A stretch of DNA of 64,000 nt from Chania fonticola_B (GCF_048537545.1 NZ_CP183218.1); one strand, 5' to 3'. Positions 39,236 through 48,115 are shown, numbered from the stretch's first letter. Numbers and translations: made by a program. The notes: a model not told the origin generated them from the letters alone.

Positions 39236-39447
39236 GAGACCAGAGCTCCAATTATTTATAAACGTAAATAATTACTCCTCACACCCATTTCGATTGATGG
39301 GGGAGTGTAATCGTCAACATATAACCCCCATATCGGGAGTATTGTTCGAAGGGCAAAACGTTCTTGCCAATCGACTGATTCGCTAAAATCAGGCTTACCA
39401 AGATTAGGTAAGCCCGCGCATTATACGCAAACCAGGCCAGGTTGCAA
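39236..39447 (-). promoter_or_regulatory. S10 operon promoter and L4-responsive leader
   Basis: Minus strand -35 TTGCAA (39442-39447) and -10 TATAAT (39420-39425), spaced 16 bp, give a leader of about 178 bases. Two hairpins stand out: GGCTTACC/GGTAAGCC near 39395-39417, and a larger one from 39271 to 39311 close to rpsJ. They correspond in place to the E. coli leader hairpins through which L4 attenuates the operon. Confidence 0.75.
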
Positions 39448-39495
39448 GCCACGGATGGAAATATGCTCAGAATGAGCGGTATTTAATGCGTTTTA

Positions 39496-39532
39496 CCCCT
39501 CACCCCAACCCTCTCCTTTAGTGAGAGGGAGC
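39496..39532 (+). repeat. REP-like module, copy 1
   Basis: Starts CCCCTCACCCCAACCCTCTCC and carries a small hairpin CCCTCTC/GAGAGGG. An inverted, near-identical module lies at 39665-39700. Modules of this type are common intergenic repeats in gammaproteobacteria. Confidence 0.7.
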
Positions 39533-39664
39533 CGATCGGCGCTGTTAGCAAGTTCAGAAGATAATCTGTAACAGGGGAATGTGAGGACTGGTATGGGGTT
39601 AAAGCTGGTATGTGATAGTGGAATGTAAAGGATGAATATCGTAGTTAAGTTGTGGCACGGGCTG

Positions 39665-39700
39665 TCCCCTCTCCCTGTGGGAGAGGGCTAGGGTGAGGGG
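39665..39700 (-). repeat. REP-like module, copy 2 (inverted)
   Basis: On the minus strand it reads CCCCTCACCCTAGCCCTCTCC and then a hairpin CCTCTCCC/GGGAGAGG. Inverted relative to the copy at 39496-39532, with about 132 bp between them. Confidence 0.7.
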
Positions 39701-39708
39701 CCGTGATG

Positions 39709-40188
39709 TCAGTCTTTACGTTCCAGCACTTGCGCCTGGCAATAGTTTTGGATGCCAAGCCGCTCGATCAGGCTCAGCTCAGTCTCCAACCAGTCGATAT
39801 GCCCTTCCTCATCGGCCAACACCTCTTTCATCAGATCGCGGCTGACGTAATCATGGATAGAGTCGGCATAGGCGATACCTTCCCGTAGGTTCTTGGCACC
39901 ATCCAGTTCCAGAGCCAAATCGGACCTCAGCATCTCTTCGACATCTTCGCCGATATTCAGCTTGCCAAGATCTTGCAGGTTCGGTAGCCCTTCAAGGAAC
40001 AGAATACGCTCGATGTAGCGATCGGCATGTTTCATCTCATCGATCGACTCGTGATATTCCTTCTCATTGAGACGCATCAGGCCCCAATTTTTGAACATAC
40101 GCGCGTGCAGGAAGTATTGATTGATGGCAACCAGCTCGTTACCGAGCAGCTTGTTGAGGTGAGCAATGATCTTTTTATCGCCTTTCAT
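39709..40188 (-). CDS. bfr: Bacterioferritin
   Basis: Haem-containing 24-mer iron-storage ferritin. 159 residues (E. coli 158). Ferroxidase ligands Glu18, Glu51, His54, Glu94, Glu127 and His130 are in place, and haem ligand Met52 (IDEMKHADRYIE). The start at 40188 is set by a strong AGGAGG and by family alignment; the frame extends upstream without support. Next to bfd, whose product releases its iron. Confidence 0.97.
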   Translation of the reverse strand: MKGDKKIIAHLNKLLGNELVAINQYFLHARMFKNWGLMRLNEKEYHESIDEMKHADRYIERILFLEGLPNLQDLGKLNIGEDVEEMLRSDLALELDGAKNLREGIAYADSIHDYVSRDLMKEVLADEEGHIDWLETELSLIERLGIQNYCQAQVLERKD

Positions 40189-40262
40189 AGGTAAATCCTC
40201 CTGGGCAGTTCTAAAAGTGTAGAAGCTGCGGGCCAAGAGTCAAAAAATAACCGTACTATTTA

Positions 40263-40457
40263 TTAGGCGACTTCGTGCATATGAATCAGGGTTGCGCGTT
40301 CCTCCACCATAATTTGCCTTGCCTGACGAATGCATTTACCGCAGTCGGTTCCAATCGGCACCAGCTCACGCAGTTGCTTCATGGTATGGGGATTGTGCTG
40401 ACGCACCGCTTTGCGGATCGCTTTGTCGGACACAGCATTACACAAACATACGTACAT
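40263..40457 (-). CDS. bfd: Bacterioferritin-associated ferredoxin
   Basis: Small [2Fe-2S] protein that reduces and mobilises iron stored in Bfr. 64 residues, with cluster cysteines Cys4, Cys6, Cys39 and Cys42 (YVCLCN and CGKC). 74 bp upstream of bfr. A Fur-like site precedes it, consistent with induction under iron starvation. Confidence 0.95.
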   Translation of the reverse strand: MYVCLCNAVSDKAIRKAVRQHNPHTMKQLRELVPIGTDCGKCIRQARQIMVEERATLIHMHEVA

Positions 40458-40493
40458 AGAGAGACTCACTTCTTAACCAATGCAGTAAGTCTA

Positions 40494-40512
40494 AATAAGA
40501 ATCGTTTTTATT
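40494..40512 (-). promoter_or_regulatory. Possible Fur box upstream of bfd
   Basis: AATAAGAATCGTTTTTATT matches 11 of 19 positions of the Fur consensus and is partly palindromic. It lies 37 bp upstream of the bfd start. bfd is Fur-repressed in E. coli; binding here is inferred. Confidence 0.5.
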
Positions 40513-40539
40513 TCAATTAAGATTGGTAAAAAATTGTAT

Positions 40540-40568
40540 AAAAAAAGGGCACCGAAGTGCCCTCTTTT
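40540..40568 (-). terminator. tufA / str operon terminator
   Basis: Stem GGGCAC/GTGCCC with a UUCG-type loop on the minus strand, followed by a T7 run after the tufA stop codon. Confidence 0.9.
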
Positions 40569-40590
40569 AGTGCTTATAAATTATTCGCGA

Positions 40591-41775
40591 TTAAGCGATA
40601 ACTTTAGCAACAACGCCCGCACCTACAGTACGGCCGCCTTCACGGATTGCGAAACGCAAGCCTTGGTCCATAGCGATTGGGTGGATCAGGGTAACAACCA
40701 TGTTCACGTTATCGCCTGGCATTACCATCTCTACGCCTTCTGGCAGTTCGATGGTACCGGTCACGTCAGTTGTACGGAAGTAGAACTGTGGACGGTAGCC
40801 TTTGAAGAATGGAGTATGACGACCACCTTCTTCTTTGCTCAGGATATACACTTCTGAATCGAACTGAGTGTGTGGCTTGATGGAACCTGGTTTAGCCAGT
40901 ACCTGACCACGTTCGATGTCTTCACGCTTGATACCACGCAGCAGAACACCAACGTTCTCACCAGCACGGCCTTCGTCCAGCAGTTTGCGGAACATTTCAA
41001 CGCCGGTACAGGTAGACTTAACGGTGTCTTTGATACCAACGATTTCAACTTCTTCGCCAACTTTAACGATACCGCGCTCAACACGACCGGTAACTACGGT
41101 ACCACGACCGGAGATGGAGAAGACGTCTTCGATTGGCAGCAGGAACGGCTGGTCGATAGCACGCTCTGGTTCTGGGATGTAAGAATCCAGGTGACCGGCC
41201 AGCTCGATGATTTTAGCTTCCCACTCAGCTTCGCCTTCCAGTGCTTTCAGCGCTGAACCACGAACAACCGGCAGGTCATCACCAGGGAAGTCATAAGCAG
41301 ACAGAAGTTCACGAACTTCCATTTCTACCAGTTCCAGCAGCTCTTCATCATCAACCATGTCGCATTTGTTCATGAATACGATGATGTAAGGAACGCCAAC
41401 CTGACGACCCAGCAGGATGTGCTCACGAGTCTGAGGCATAGGGCCGTCAGTCGCAGCGACAACCAGGATAGCGCCGTCCATCTGAGCAGCACCGGTGATC
41501 ATGTTTTTCACGTAGTCGGCGTGCCCTGGGCAGTCAACGTGCGCGTAGTGACGAGTCGGGGTGTCATATTCAACGTGAGAAGTGTTGATGGTGATACCAC
41601 GAGCTTTTTCTTCTGGCGCGTTATCGATCTGGTCGAAAGCACGTGCAGAACCACCGTAGGTTTTAGCCAGAACGGTAGTGATTGCAGCGGTCAGGGTAGT
41701 TTTACCGTGGTCAACGTGGCCGATAGTACCAACGTTAACGTGCGGTTTGGAACGTTCAAATTTTTCTTTAGACAC
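40591..41775 (-). CDS. tufA: Elongation factor Tu
   Basis: GTPase that delivers aminoacyl-tRNA to the ribosomal A site. 394 residues. G1 GHVDHGKT (19-26), G3 DCPGHADY, G4 NKCDM and kirromycin-region C-terminus intact. Last gene of the str operon (rpsL-rpsG-fusA-tufA). A second copy, tufB, is expected elsewhere. Confidence 0.98.
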   Translation of the reverse strand: MSKEKFERSKPHVNVGTIGHVDHGKTTLTAAITTVLAKTYGGSARAFDQIDNAPEEKARGITINTSHVEYDTPTRHYAHVDCPGHADYVKNMITGAAQMDGAILVVAATDGPMPQTREHILLGRQVGVPYIIVFMNKCDMVDDEELLELVEMEVRELLSAYDFPGDDLPVVRGSALKALEGEAEWEAKIIELAGHLDSYIPEPERAIDQPFLLPIEDVFSISGRGTVVTGRVERGIVKVGEEVEIVGIKDTVKSTCTGVEMFRKLLDEGRAGENVGVLLRGIKREDIERGQVLAKPGSIKPHTQFDSEVYILSKEEGGRHTPFFKGYRPQFYFRTTDVTGTIELPEGVEMVMPGDNVNMVVTLIHPIAMDQGLRFAIREGGRTVGAGVVAKVIA

Positions 41776-41846
41776 GGCTATATTCCTTAACTCTTTTGCT
41801 CCCCCCTCATGGAGGGAGCACTGATCAATGTGTTAAACCCGAAAGC

Positions 41847-43961
41847 TTATTTACCACGGGCTTCAATAACGGCCTGAGCGACGTTGTTCGGCGCATCATC
41901 GTACTTCAGGAACTCCATGGAGTAAGAAGCACGGCCTTTGGTCAGAGAACGCAGTTGAGTTGCGTATCCAAACATCTCGGACAACGGAACTTCAGCGTGA
42001 ATCTGAACGCCAGTAGCGTTGGATTCCTGACCTTTCAGTTGACCACGACGACGGCTAAGGTCACCGATGACGTCACCAGTGTTCTCTTCCGGCGTTTCAA
42101 CTTCAACCTTCATGATAGGCTCAAGCAAAACAGGTTTTGCTTTCTTAAAGCCATCTTTAAAGGCGATAGACGCGGCCAGTTTAAACGCCAATTCGGAGGA
42201 GTCAACATCGTGGAAAGAACCGAAATGCAGACGCACACCGAGATCAACTACCGGATAACCGGCCAGTGGACCAGACTTAAGTTGCTCCTGGAGGCCTTTA
42301 TCAATGGCAGGGATGTATTCCGTTGGGATCACACCGCCTTTAATGTCATTGATGAACTCGTAACCTTTCGGATTTGAGCCCGGCTCCAGTGGGTACATGT
42401 CGATAACAACATGACCATACTGACCACGACCACCAGACTGCTTGGCGTGTTTACCTTCGATGTCAGTAACTTTCGCGCGAATCGCTTCACGGTAAGCAAC
42501 CTGTGGTTTACCCACGTTCGCTTCAACGTTAAATTCACGACGCATACGGTCAACCAGGATATCCAGGTGAAGTTCACCCATACCTGCGATGATGGTCTGA
42601 CCTGATTCTTCGTCAGTCCATACGCGGAATGATGGGTCTTCCTTCGCCAGACGGCCCAGAGCCAGACCCATTTTTTCCTGGTCAGCTTTGGTTTTTGGTT
42701 CTACCGCTACGGAGATTACCGGCTCAGGGAACTCCATACGCTCAAGAATGATCGGGCTAGCAGGATCACACAGCGTATCACCGGTAGTTACGTCTTTCAG
42801 ACCGATTGCTGCAGCGATGTCGCCTGCACGAACTTCTTTAATCTCTTCACGCTTGTTAGCGTGCATCTGAACGATACGGCCCAGACGCTCACGCGCGGCC
42901 TTAACGGAGTTCAGAACTGTGTCACCGGAGTTAACAACGCCAGAGTACACACGGAAGAACGTCAGGTTACCCACGAATGGATCGGTAGCGATTTTGAACG
43001 CCAGTGCAGAGAACGGCTCTGAGTCGTCAGAATGACGCACAGCCGGGGTATCTTTACCGTCGTCCAGAATACCGTTGATAGCTTCAACGTCATTTGGCGC
43101 TGGCAGGTATTCGATAACCGCATCCAGCATTGCCTGTACGCCTTTGTTTTTAAAGGCAGAACCACAGGTTACCAGAATCACTTCGTTGTTCAGCACGCGC
43201 TGACGCAGAGCTTTCTTGATTTCTTCCTCGGTCAGCTCTTCGCCGCCCAGGTATTTGTCCATCAGCTCATCTGAGGCTTCAGCTGCAGACTCAACCAGAT
43301 TCTGGTGCCATTCAGCAGCCAGTTCTTGCATGTCAGCTGGGATCTCTTCGTATTCGAAGGTCACGCCTGCATCAGCTTCGTTCCAGTTGATGGCTTTCAT
43401 TTTCACCAGGTCAACAACACCGGTGAATTTCTCTTCTGCGCCAATTGCCAGCTGCAATGGAACCGGGTTTGCGCCCAGACGAGATTTAAGCTGACCAACA
43501 ACTTTCAAGAAGTTGGCACCCATACGGTCCATTTTGTTAACGAACGCGATGCGTGGCACTTTATATTTGTTAGCCTGACGCCATACGGTCTCAGACTGTG
43601 GCTGAACACCACCAACAGCACAGTAAACCATTACCGCGCCATCAAGCACACGCATGGAACGTTCTACTTCGATGGTGAAGTCAACGTGCCCTGGGGTGTC
43701 GATGATGTTTACACGGTGCGGCTCAAACTGCTTGGCCATACCAGACCAGAAAGCAGTTGTCGCTGCAGAAGTAATGGTAATACCACGCTCCTGCTCTTGT
43801 TCCATCCAGTCCATGGTGGCGGCGCCGTCATGAACTTCACCGATTTTGTGGTTTACACCGGTGTAGAACAGGATACGTTCGGTAGTTGTGGTCTTACCGG
43901 CGTCGATGTGAGCACTGATACCGATATTACGGTAGCGCTCAATGGGTGTTGTACGAGCCAT
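41847..43961 (-). CDS. fusA: Elongation factor G
   Basis: Translocase GTPase. 704 residues, as in E. coli. G1 AHIDAGKTT, G3 DTPGHVDF and G4 NKMDRMGA present, followed by domains II to V. Downstream of rpsG by 90 bp. Confidence 0.98.
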   Translation of the reverse strand: MARTTPIERYRNIGISAHIDAGKTTTTERILFYTGVNHKIGEVHDGAATMDWMEQEQERGITITSAATTAFWSGMAKQFEPHRVNIIDTPGHVDFTIEVERSMRVLDGAVMVYCAVGGVQPQSETVWRQANKYKVPRIAFVNKMDRMGANFLKVVGQLKSRLGANPVPLQLAIGAEEKFTGVVDLVKMKAINWNEADAGVTFEYEEIPADMQELAAEWHQNLVESAAEASDELMDKYLGGEELTEEEIKKALRQRVLNNEVILVTCGSAFKNKGVQAMLDAVIEYLPAPNDVEAINGILDDGKDTPAVRHSDDSEPFSALAFKIATDPFVGNLTFFRVYSGVVNSGDTVLNSVKAARERLGRIVQMHANKREEIKEVRAGDIAAAIGLKDVTTGDTLCDPASPIILERMEFPEPVISVAVEPKTKADQEKMGLALGRLAKEDPSFRVWTDEESGQTIIAGMGELHLDILVDRMRREFNVEANVGKPQVAYREAIRAKVTDIEGKHAKQSGGRGQYGHVVIDMYPLEPGSNPKGYEFINDIKGGVIPTEYIPAIDKGLQEQLKSGPLAGYPVVDLGVRLHFGSFHDVDSSELAFKLAASIAFKDGFKKAKPVLLEPIMKVEVETPEENTGDVIGDLSRRRGQLKGQESNATGVQIHAEVPLSEMFGYATQLRSLTKGRASYSMEFLKYDDAPNNVAQAVIEARGK

Positions 43962-44051
43962 TTGATTCCTCTATTGCCTTAGGCGGTTCGGTGAAACCAA
44001 GCGGGTTGGCTTCTTGAAGCGCCCACTTGGTTAGCATAACTACTGCGTGGA

Positions 44052-44522
44052 TTACCAGCGGTAGTGGGCGAACGCCTTGTTGGCTTCTGCCATACGGTGA
44101 ACGTCTTCACGCTTCTTAACAGCAGAACCTTTGTTCTCTGCTGCATCAGACAGTTCGTTCGCCAGGCGCAGAGCCATGGATTTATCACCACGTTTACGAG
44201 CTGCATCAACGATCCAACGCATTGCCAGGGCATTACGACGAACCGGACGAACTTCAACTGGTACCTGGTAAGTAGAACCACCAACGCGGCGAGACTTAAC
44301 TTCTACAGTCGGGCGCACGTTGTCGAGAGCGACTTCGAAAGCTTCCAGGTGACCTTTACCAGAACGCTGAGCCAGGGTCTCCAGCGCGGTATAGACGATT
44401 GCTTCTGCAGTAGATTTCTTACCATCTACCATCAGAATGTTTACAAATTTAGCCAACAGCTCGGATCCGAACTTAGGATCTGGCAGGATTTTACGTTGGC
44501 CTATTACGCGACGACGTGGCAT
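44052..44522 (-). CDS. rpsG: 30S ribosomal protein S7
   Basis: 16S 3'-domain assembly initiator and translational repressor of the str operon at the rpsL-rpsG junction in E. coli. 156 residues, the ordinary length and not the extended 179-residue K-12 form. MPRRRVIGQRKILPDPKFGS to NKAFAHYRW. Confidence 0.98.
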   Translation of the reverse strand: MPRRRVIGQRKILPDPKFGSELLAKFVNILMVDGKKSTAEAIVYTALETLAQRSGKGHLEAFEVALDNVRPTVEVKSRRVGGSTYQVPVEVRPVRRNALAMRWIVDAARKRGDKSMALRLANELSDAAENKGSAVKKREDVHRMAEANKAFAHYRW

Positions 44523-44613
44523 GGAAATACTCCGTTGAAAATTTCAGGATTGTCCAAAACTCTACGAGTTTATTTTGACATTAAAATGTTTGGCCTTACT
44601 TAACGGAGAACCA

Positions 44614-44988
44614 TTAAGCCTTTGGCTTCTTCACGCCGTACTTGGAACGAGCTTGCTTACGGTCTTTAACGCCGGAGCAGTCAAGTGCACCACGAACGGT
44701 GTGGTAACGCACACCTGGCAAGTCTTTAACACGACCGCCACGGATCAGGATTACGGAGTGTTCCTGCAGGTTGTGGCCTTCGCCACCGATGTAAGAACTC
44801 ACTTCGAAACCGTTAGTCAAACGCACACGGCAAACTTTACGCAGTGCGGAGTTTGGTTTTTTCGGGGTGGTGGTATATACGCGAGTACATACACCACGTT
44901 TCTGCGGGCAGGCTTCCAGCGCTGGAACGTTGCTTTTAGCAGCCTTCACAGAGCGTGGTTTGCGAACCAGCTGATTAATCGTAGTCAT
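44614..44988 (-). CDS. rpsL: 30S ribosomal protein S12
   Basis: Decoding-centre protein of the 30S subunit. 124 residues. Lys43 (TTPKKPNSALRK) and Lys88 (GGRVKDLPG) are both wild type, so no streptomycin-resistance change is seen. The N-terminus differs slightly from E. coli (MTTINQLVRKPRSVKAAK). Confidence 0.98.
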   Translation of the reverse strand: MTTINQLVRKPRSVKAAKSNVPALEACPQKRGVCTRVYTTTPKKPNSALRKVCRVRLTNGFEVSSYIGGEGHNLQEHSVILIRGGRVKDLPGVRYHTVRGALDCSGVKDRKQARSKYGVKKPKA

Positions 44989-45081
44989 TAAAAAAAGCTC
45001 CTGGGTTTTGCTTCGTTTTTTGCTTCGTAAACATGTGATAAATCCCCCGTATGCACTTTTGGCACAGTACGAGGACGCAGA

Positions 45082-45110
45082 ATTTTATGGCTGACTGGTA
45101 GAGGTGTCAA
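45082..45110 (-). promoter_or_regulatory. str operon promoter
   Basis: Minus strand -35 TTGACA (45105-45110) and -10 TAAAAT (45082-45087), spaced 17 bp. A near-consensus sigma-70 promoter about 90 bases upstream of rpsL. Confidence 0.85.
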
Positions 45111-45132
45111 GAAATATACAACATCACCCGCA

Positions 45133-45420
45133 TTACCATGCCATTTGGCTGTGGTGTTTCTCGGTTAACACAACGAAGTCAGTATAACCGATTAGCGTGA
45201 TTTTGGGTGAAAAATGAACAGACAGGCCTCTGGCTTCCAGATCGTCCTGCAGCGCATAAAGGGATATGGGGGCATTGAGCAATAAATCAAGGCTGGCGCT
45301 ACCGGACAGGCCGGCCAGTACGCCGTCTTGCAACAACAACAGAGCATCACCTTCTCTGGTGAGCCTTAACAACGCAGGCAGGTCGCAACGGGTTGGGGAA
45401 TGGCTGAGGGTATACAGCAT
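45133..45420 (-). CDS. tusB: tRNA 2-thiolation sulfur-relay protein TusB
   Basis: Subunit of the TusBCD complex that passes persulfide sulfur from TusA to TusE and then MnmA for 2-thiouridine at tRNA position 34. 95 residues, MLYTLSHSPTRCDL to EKHHSQMAW. The ATG at 45420 is used; a TTG just upstream is not needed. Confidence 0.95.
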   Translation of the reverse strand: MLYTLSHSPTRCDLPALLRLTREGDALLLLQDGVLAGLSGSASLDLLLNAPISLYALQDDLEARGLSVHFSPKITLIGYTDFVVLTEKHHSQMAW

Positions 45421-45429
45421 CAAAGTATC

Positions 45430-45789
45430 CTAGAAAGTCATGACCACATCGTAAGTGGCCAGTTTCTGGCGCAGAGTATCTGGCGGCAGAGTTTCGGCCT
45501 TCAGCACCCAGTCGGTGACCTGTTGCAGGCCGCGCTCCTGGATGGCCGTTGCGCAGAGATAGCAGTTTTCAACGTCATACAGCGGCAATACGCCAAAAGT
45601 GGCGATGTAATTGCGGGCCAGGATCTTTTCGGGTTGTTGGCCCGGCAGCAGTTGCAACACGCCATCGCCGACAAAAAATACGCCGATATCCTCGCTCAGT
45701 GCCGACGTCGCCAGTACCGCATCCAGCCCTTCTCTGCCAGCCGCACTGCCATGTGGCCCTTGGGTAAATACAAACGCAACTCGCTTCAT
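45430..45789 (-). CDS. tusC: tRNA 2-thiolation sulfur-relay protein TusC
   Basis: 119-residue DsrF-like subunit of TusBCD. Start MKRVAFVFTQGPHGSAAGRE, with FFVGDGVLQLLPGQ. Nine bases from tusB and close behind tusD, so the three are one unit. ATG at 45789 fits the family better than the upstream ATG at 45798. Confidence 0.95.
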   Translation of the reverse strand: MKRVAFVFTQGPHGSAAGREGLDAVLATSALSEDIGVFFVGDGVLQLLPGQQPEKILARNYIATFGVLPLYDVENCYLCATAIQERGLQQVTDWVLKAETLPPDTLRQKLATYDVVMTF

Positions 45790-45798
45790 TCTGCTCAC

Positions 45799-46188
45799 TT
45801 AAAACTGTACCAGGCGATCGTTGCTCAGCGCCGCTTCGGCCAATGAGCCCAAACCGCTGAGGGTAAACCCCGGCTGCAGGTTGGCAGCCACCAACGCCAA
45901 CTGTGCGGCTTCTTGCTCATCGGTCACGCCACGGCGCAAAGCTGCCGCCACACAGACATTAAGCTCCACGCCATGTTGCTGCGCCAGAGCCACCCACGCC
46001 CGCACCAGATCGAATTCATCGCTGGCTGGAGAGGTCAGTTGGTTGGCATTCAGCACCCCTTCACGATAGAAAAAAACGCTGGTAATGCGGTGGCCTGCCG
46101 CCAACAGGGCCTGGGCGAATTGCCAGGCGCTGCTCGCTTGCTGAGTACCATAAGCCGGGCCGGTGACCAATAGGCAGTAGTTAAGCAT
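45799..46188 (-). CDS. tusD: tRNA 2-thiolation sulfur-relay protein TusD
   Basis: 129-residue DsrE-like subunit of TusBCD. The active cysteine is in NVCVAAALRRGV (about residue 79), with GPAYGTQQASSAWQFA and SVFFYREGVLNANQL conserved. Its ATG overlaps the yheO stop by one base, so yheO and tusDCB are coupled. Confidence 0.96.
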   Translation of the reverse strand: MLNYCLLVTGPAYGTQQASSAWQFAQALLAAGHRITSVFFYREGVLNANQLTSPASDEFDLVRAWVALAQQHGVELNVCVAAALRRGVTDEQEAAQLALVAANLQPGFTLSGLGSLAEAALSNDRLVQF

Positions 46189-46910
46189 CAGCGCTCATTG
46201 CCCAGCAAATCGCCACTCTTGAACTGGCGGATATACAGGTAGACGGTATGCTTGGAGATATTCAGGCGATCGGCAACCTGATTGATCGCGTCTTTGATAT
46301 CAAAAATGCCTTTCTCGTACAGGTTGAGTACGATCTGGCGATTTTTGGCGTTATTGGACACGTTGCGATCGGCATTCACCTCTTCGATGGTGAACTCCAA
46401 CGTCTGCGCCACCAGATCGTCAACCGAGGAGGCGAAGTTGACCGAGGAAGCCACCTCCTGCGTTTCCGGCGGCATAAAGGTCTGGATAATCTGCGAGAAC
46501 GGCACATCGAGATTCATGTTGATACACAGCAGGCCGATCACCCGCTGTTCGCGATTGCGGATGGCAATCGTTACCGACTTCATCAACACGCCACTTTTGG
46601 CCCGGGTGAAATAGGCTTTGGAGACGCTGCTGTCATCGCCCGCCATATCATGCAGCATACGCAGTGCCAGATCGGTGATCGGCGAACCGATTTTACGCCC
46701 GGTGTGTTCACCATTGGCAATACGCACGGCGGAGCATTTCAGATCCTCCAGGGAGTGCAGCACGATTTCGCAGTGCCCACCAATCAGCATCGCCAGCCCA
46801 TCGACCACGGCTTCATACGACTTCAGGATTTCATGGTCCGTCTGACTAAACGGACGCTCATTCAGCAAATCAAGTTCGCTGGCTTCGCTGGATAAAAGCG
46901 AATTTGACAT
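46188..46910 (-). CDS. yheO: YheO-type PAS/HTH regulator
   Basis: 240-residue predicted transcription factor: N-terminal PAS-like domain (about 30-145) and C-terminal helix-turn-helix (ADRLNISKHTVYLYIRQFKS). Very close to E. coli YheO. The ligand and targets are unknown; location upstream of tusDCB suggests, but does not show, a link to tRNA thiolation. ATG at 46910 is chosen over the GTG 12 bases upstream by family alignment and AGGTGG. Confidence 0.93.
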   Translation of the reverse strand: MSNSLLSSEASELDLLNERPFSQTDHEILKSYEAVVDGLAMLIGGHCEIVLHSLEDLKCSAVRIANGEHTGRKIGSPITDLALRMLHDMAGDDSSVSKAYFTRAKSGVLMKSVTIAIRNREQRVIGLLCINMNLDVPFSQIIQTFMPPETQEVASSVNFASSVDDLVAQTLEFTIEEVNADRNVSNNAKNRQIVLNLYEKGIFDIKDAINQVADRLNISKHTVYLYIRQFKSGDLLGNER

Positions 46911-47236
46911 CGAAGATACCACCTACATAGATCGCCTGTGCCAGGGGACGCAACTAAAACGGCTCGTGCAGGAGACAATCGCTGCCGGGAGCAGTTTTAG
47001 GTACACGCCCTAAGGGGCAGGCGCATGATTCATAAGTTCAGACCCAGAGTCTAGCAAAACGGTCAGATGCTGGTTCTTACATTTGCGCGTGATATTGACG
47101 TTAAGCCCGATGCCCGGCAGGCGTCAAGCGATCAGTAAAGACAGGGAGTAAAGTTGCAGGATATTTTGCATTCTTGGTAGCGCAGAAATGAAAACCGCCG
47201 CGAAGGACATTCGCGGCGGTTGGGAAAATCTTAGAC
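46911..47236 (-). other. Intergenic region between fkpA and yheO
   Basis: 326 bp that must contain the yheO promoter; the fkpA terminator is at its left end. I could not assign a convincing -35/-10 pair and see no other gene or RNA. Confidence 0.6.
47193..47221 (-). terminator. fkpA terminator hairpin
   Basis: AACCGCCGCGAA (47193-47204) pairs with TTCGCGGCGGTT (47210-47221), a 12-bp stem. On the minus strand it is followed by TTCATTTC. It lies just after fkpA. Confidence 0.75.
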
Positions 47237-48115
47237 TTACTTGGCTTTAGCGTCTACAGCAGCTTCATCAGCCGCTTTTTCTGTTTTGTCGTCAGCCTTG
47301 GCTGCTGGTTTCACATCCAACAGTTCAACATCAAACACCAACGTGGAGTTGGCAGGGATCCCTGGAACGCCATTTTTACCGTAGGCCAGTGCCGGTGGGA
47401 TAACCAGTTTGATCTTGCCGCCTTTCTTGATGTGCTTCAGGCCTTCGGTCCAGCCAGGGATCACGCCGTCCAGACGGAATGACAATGGCTCGCCGCGATC
47501 GTAGGAGTTGTCAAACACGGTGCCGTCGGTCAGGGTACCTTTGTAGTTTACCACTACGGTATCGCTGTCTTTCGGTGCTTCACCGGTCCCTTCTTTCTCT
47601 ACTTTGTACAGCAGACCAGATTCGGTTTTCTTCGCGCCTTTTTCTTTGGCGAAGGTTTCAGCGTATTTAACGCCTTTCGCTTCGTTTTCTTTCGCGTCCT
47701 GCTCCATCTTCGCCTGAGCAGAAGCCTTCACGCGCACTTCAAAACCTTGCAGGGTTTTTTCGATGTCAGAGTCATTCAGCTTGCTCTGCTTGGCAAACGC
47801 GTCCTTAACAGCCCCGAGCATCACGTCTTTGTCCAGCTTGATGCCCAGCTTTTCCTGTTCATCCAGCGAGTTTTCCATGTAGCGGCCGAGTTGAACACCC
47901 AGTGCGTAAGCAACCTGCTCATCGTCATTCTTGAACTTACCGGTGCTTGGTGCTTCTGCAGGTTTAGCCGCTTCAGCAGCAGGCGCAACCTCACCGGTAG
48001 TGGTAACGGTAGCTGCATCAGCAGGTTTGGCTGCATCAGCTGCCATAACTTGGGTCGCATTCAGAGCAAGCGCCATAGTGGTTGCCAGAAGCGTGACTTT
48101 AAACAAAGATTTCAT
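47237..48115 (-). CDS. fkpA: Periplasmic FKBP-type peptidyl-prolyl isomerase FkpA
   Basis: Periplasmic chaperone and proline isomerase, a sigma-E envelope-stress gene in E. coli. 292 residues (E. coli 270). Signal peptide MKSLFKVTLLATTMALALNA to about VMAAD. An Ala/Pro/Thr/Glu-rich linker of about 30 residues (26-56) precedes the dimerisation helices (60-145). The FKBP domain (about 165-265) has TVVNYKGTLTDGTVFDNSY-type core and VIPGWTEGLKHIKKGGK. The extra length lies in the linker and the Lys/Ala/Asp-rich C-terminal tail. Confidence 0.97.
   Translation of the reverse strand: MKSLFKVTLLATTMALALNATQVMAADAAKPADAATVTTTGEVAPAAEAAKPAEAPSTGKFKNDDEQVAYALGVQLGRYMENSLDEQEKLGIKLDKDVMLGAVKDAFAKQSKLNDSDIEKTLQGFEVRVKASAQAKMEQDAKENEAKGVKYAETFAKEKGAKKTESGLLYKVEKEGTGEAPKDSDTVVVNYKGTLTDGTVFDNSYDRGEPLSFRLDGVIPGWTEGLKHIKKGGKIKLVIPPALAYGKNGVPGIPANSTLVFDVELLDVKPAAKADDKTEKAADEAAVDAKAK

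Larger units (their letters stand above)
39448..39708. other. Spacer between S10 operon and bfr with repeats
   Basis: About 260 bp between the S10 promoter and the bfr stop codon. It contains two inverted copies of a CCCCTCACCC-type repeat module (listed separately) and about 135 bp between them in which I see no gene or other motif. Confidence 0.6.

Noticed and set aside
39496..39700. CRISPR-like repeats
   Set aside because: Only two inverted modules with internal hairpins; no regular direct repeats, spacers or cas genes in the window.
44614..44988. Streptomycin-resistance change in rpsL
   Set aside because: Lys43 and Lys88 are wild type; the small N-terminal differences are ordinary variation.
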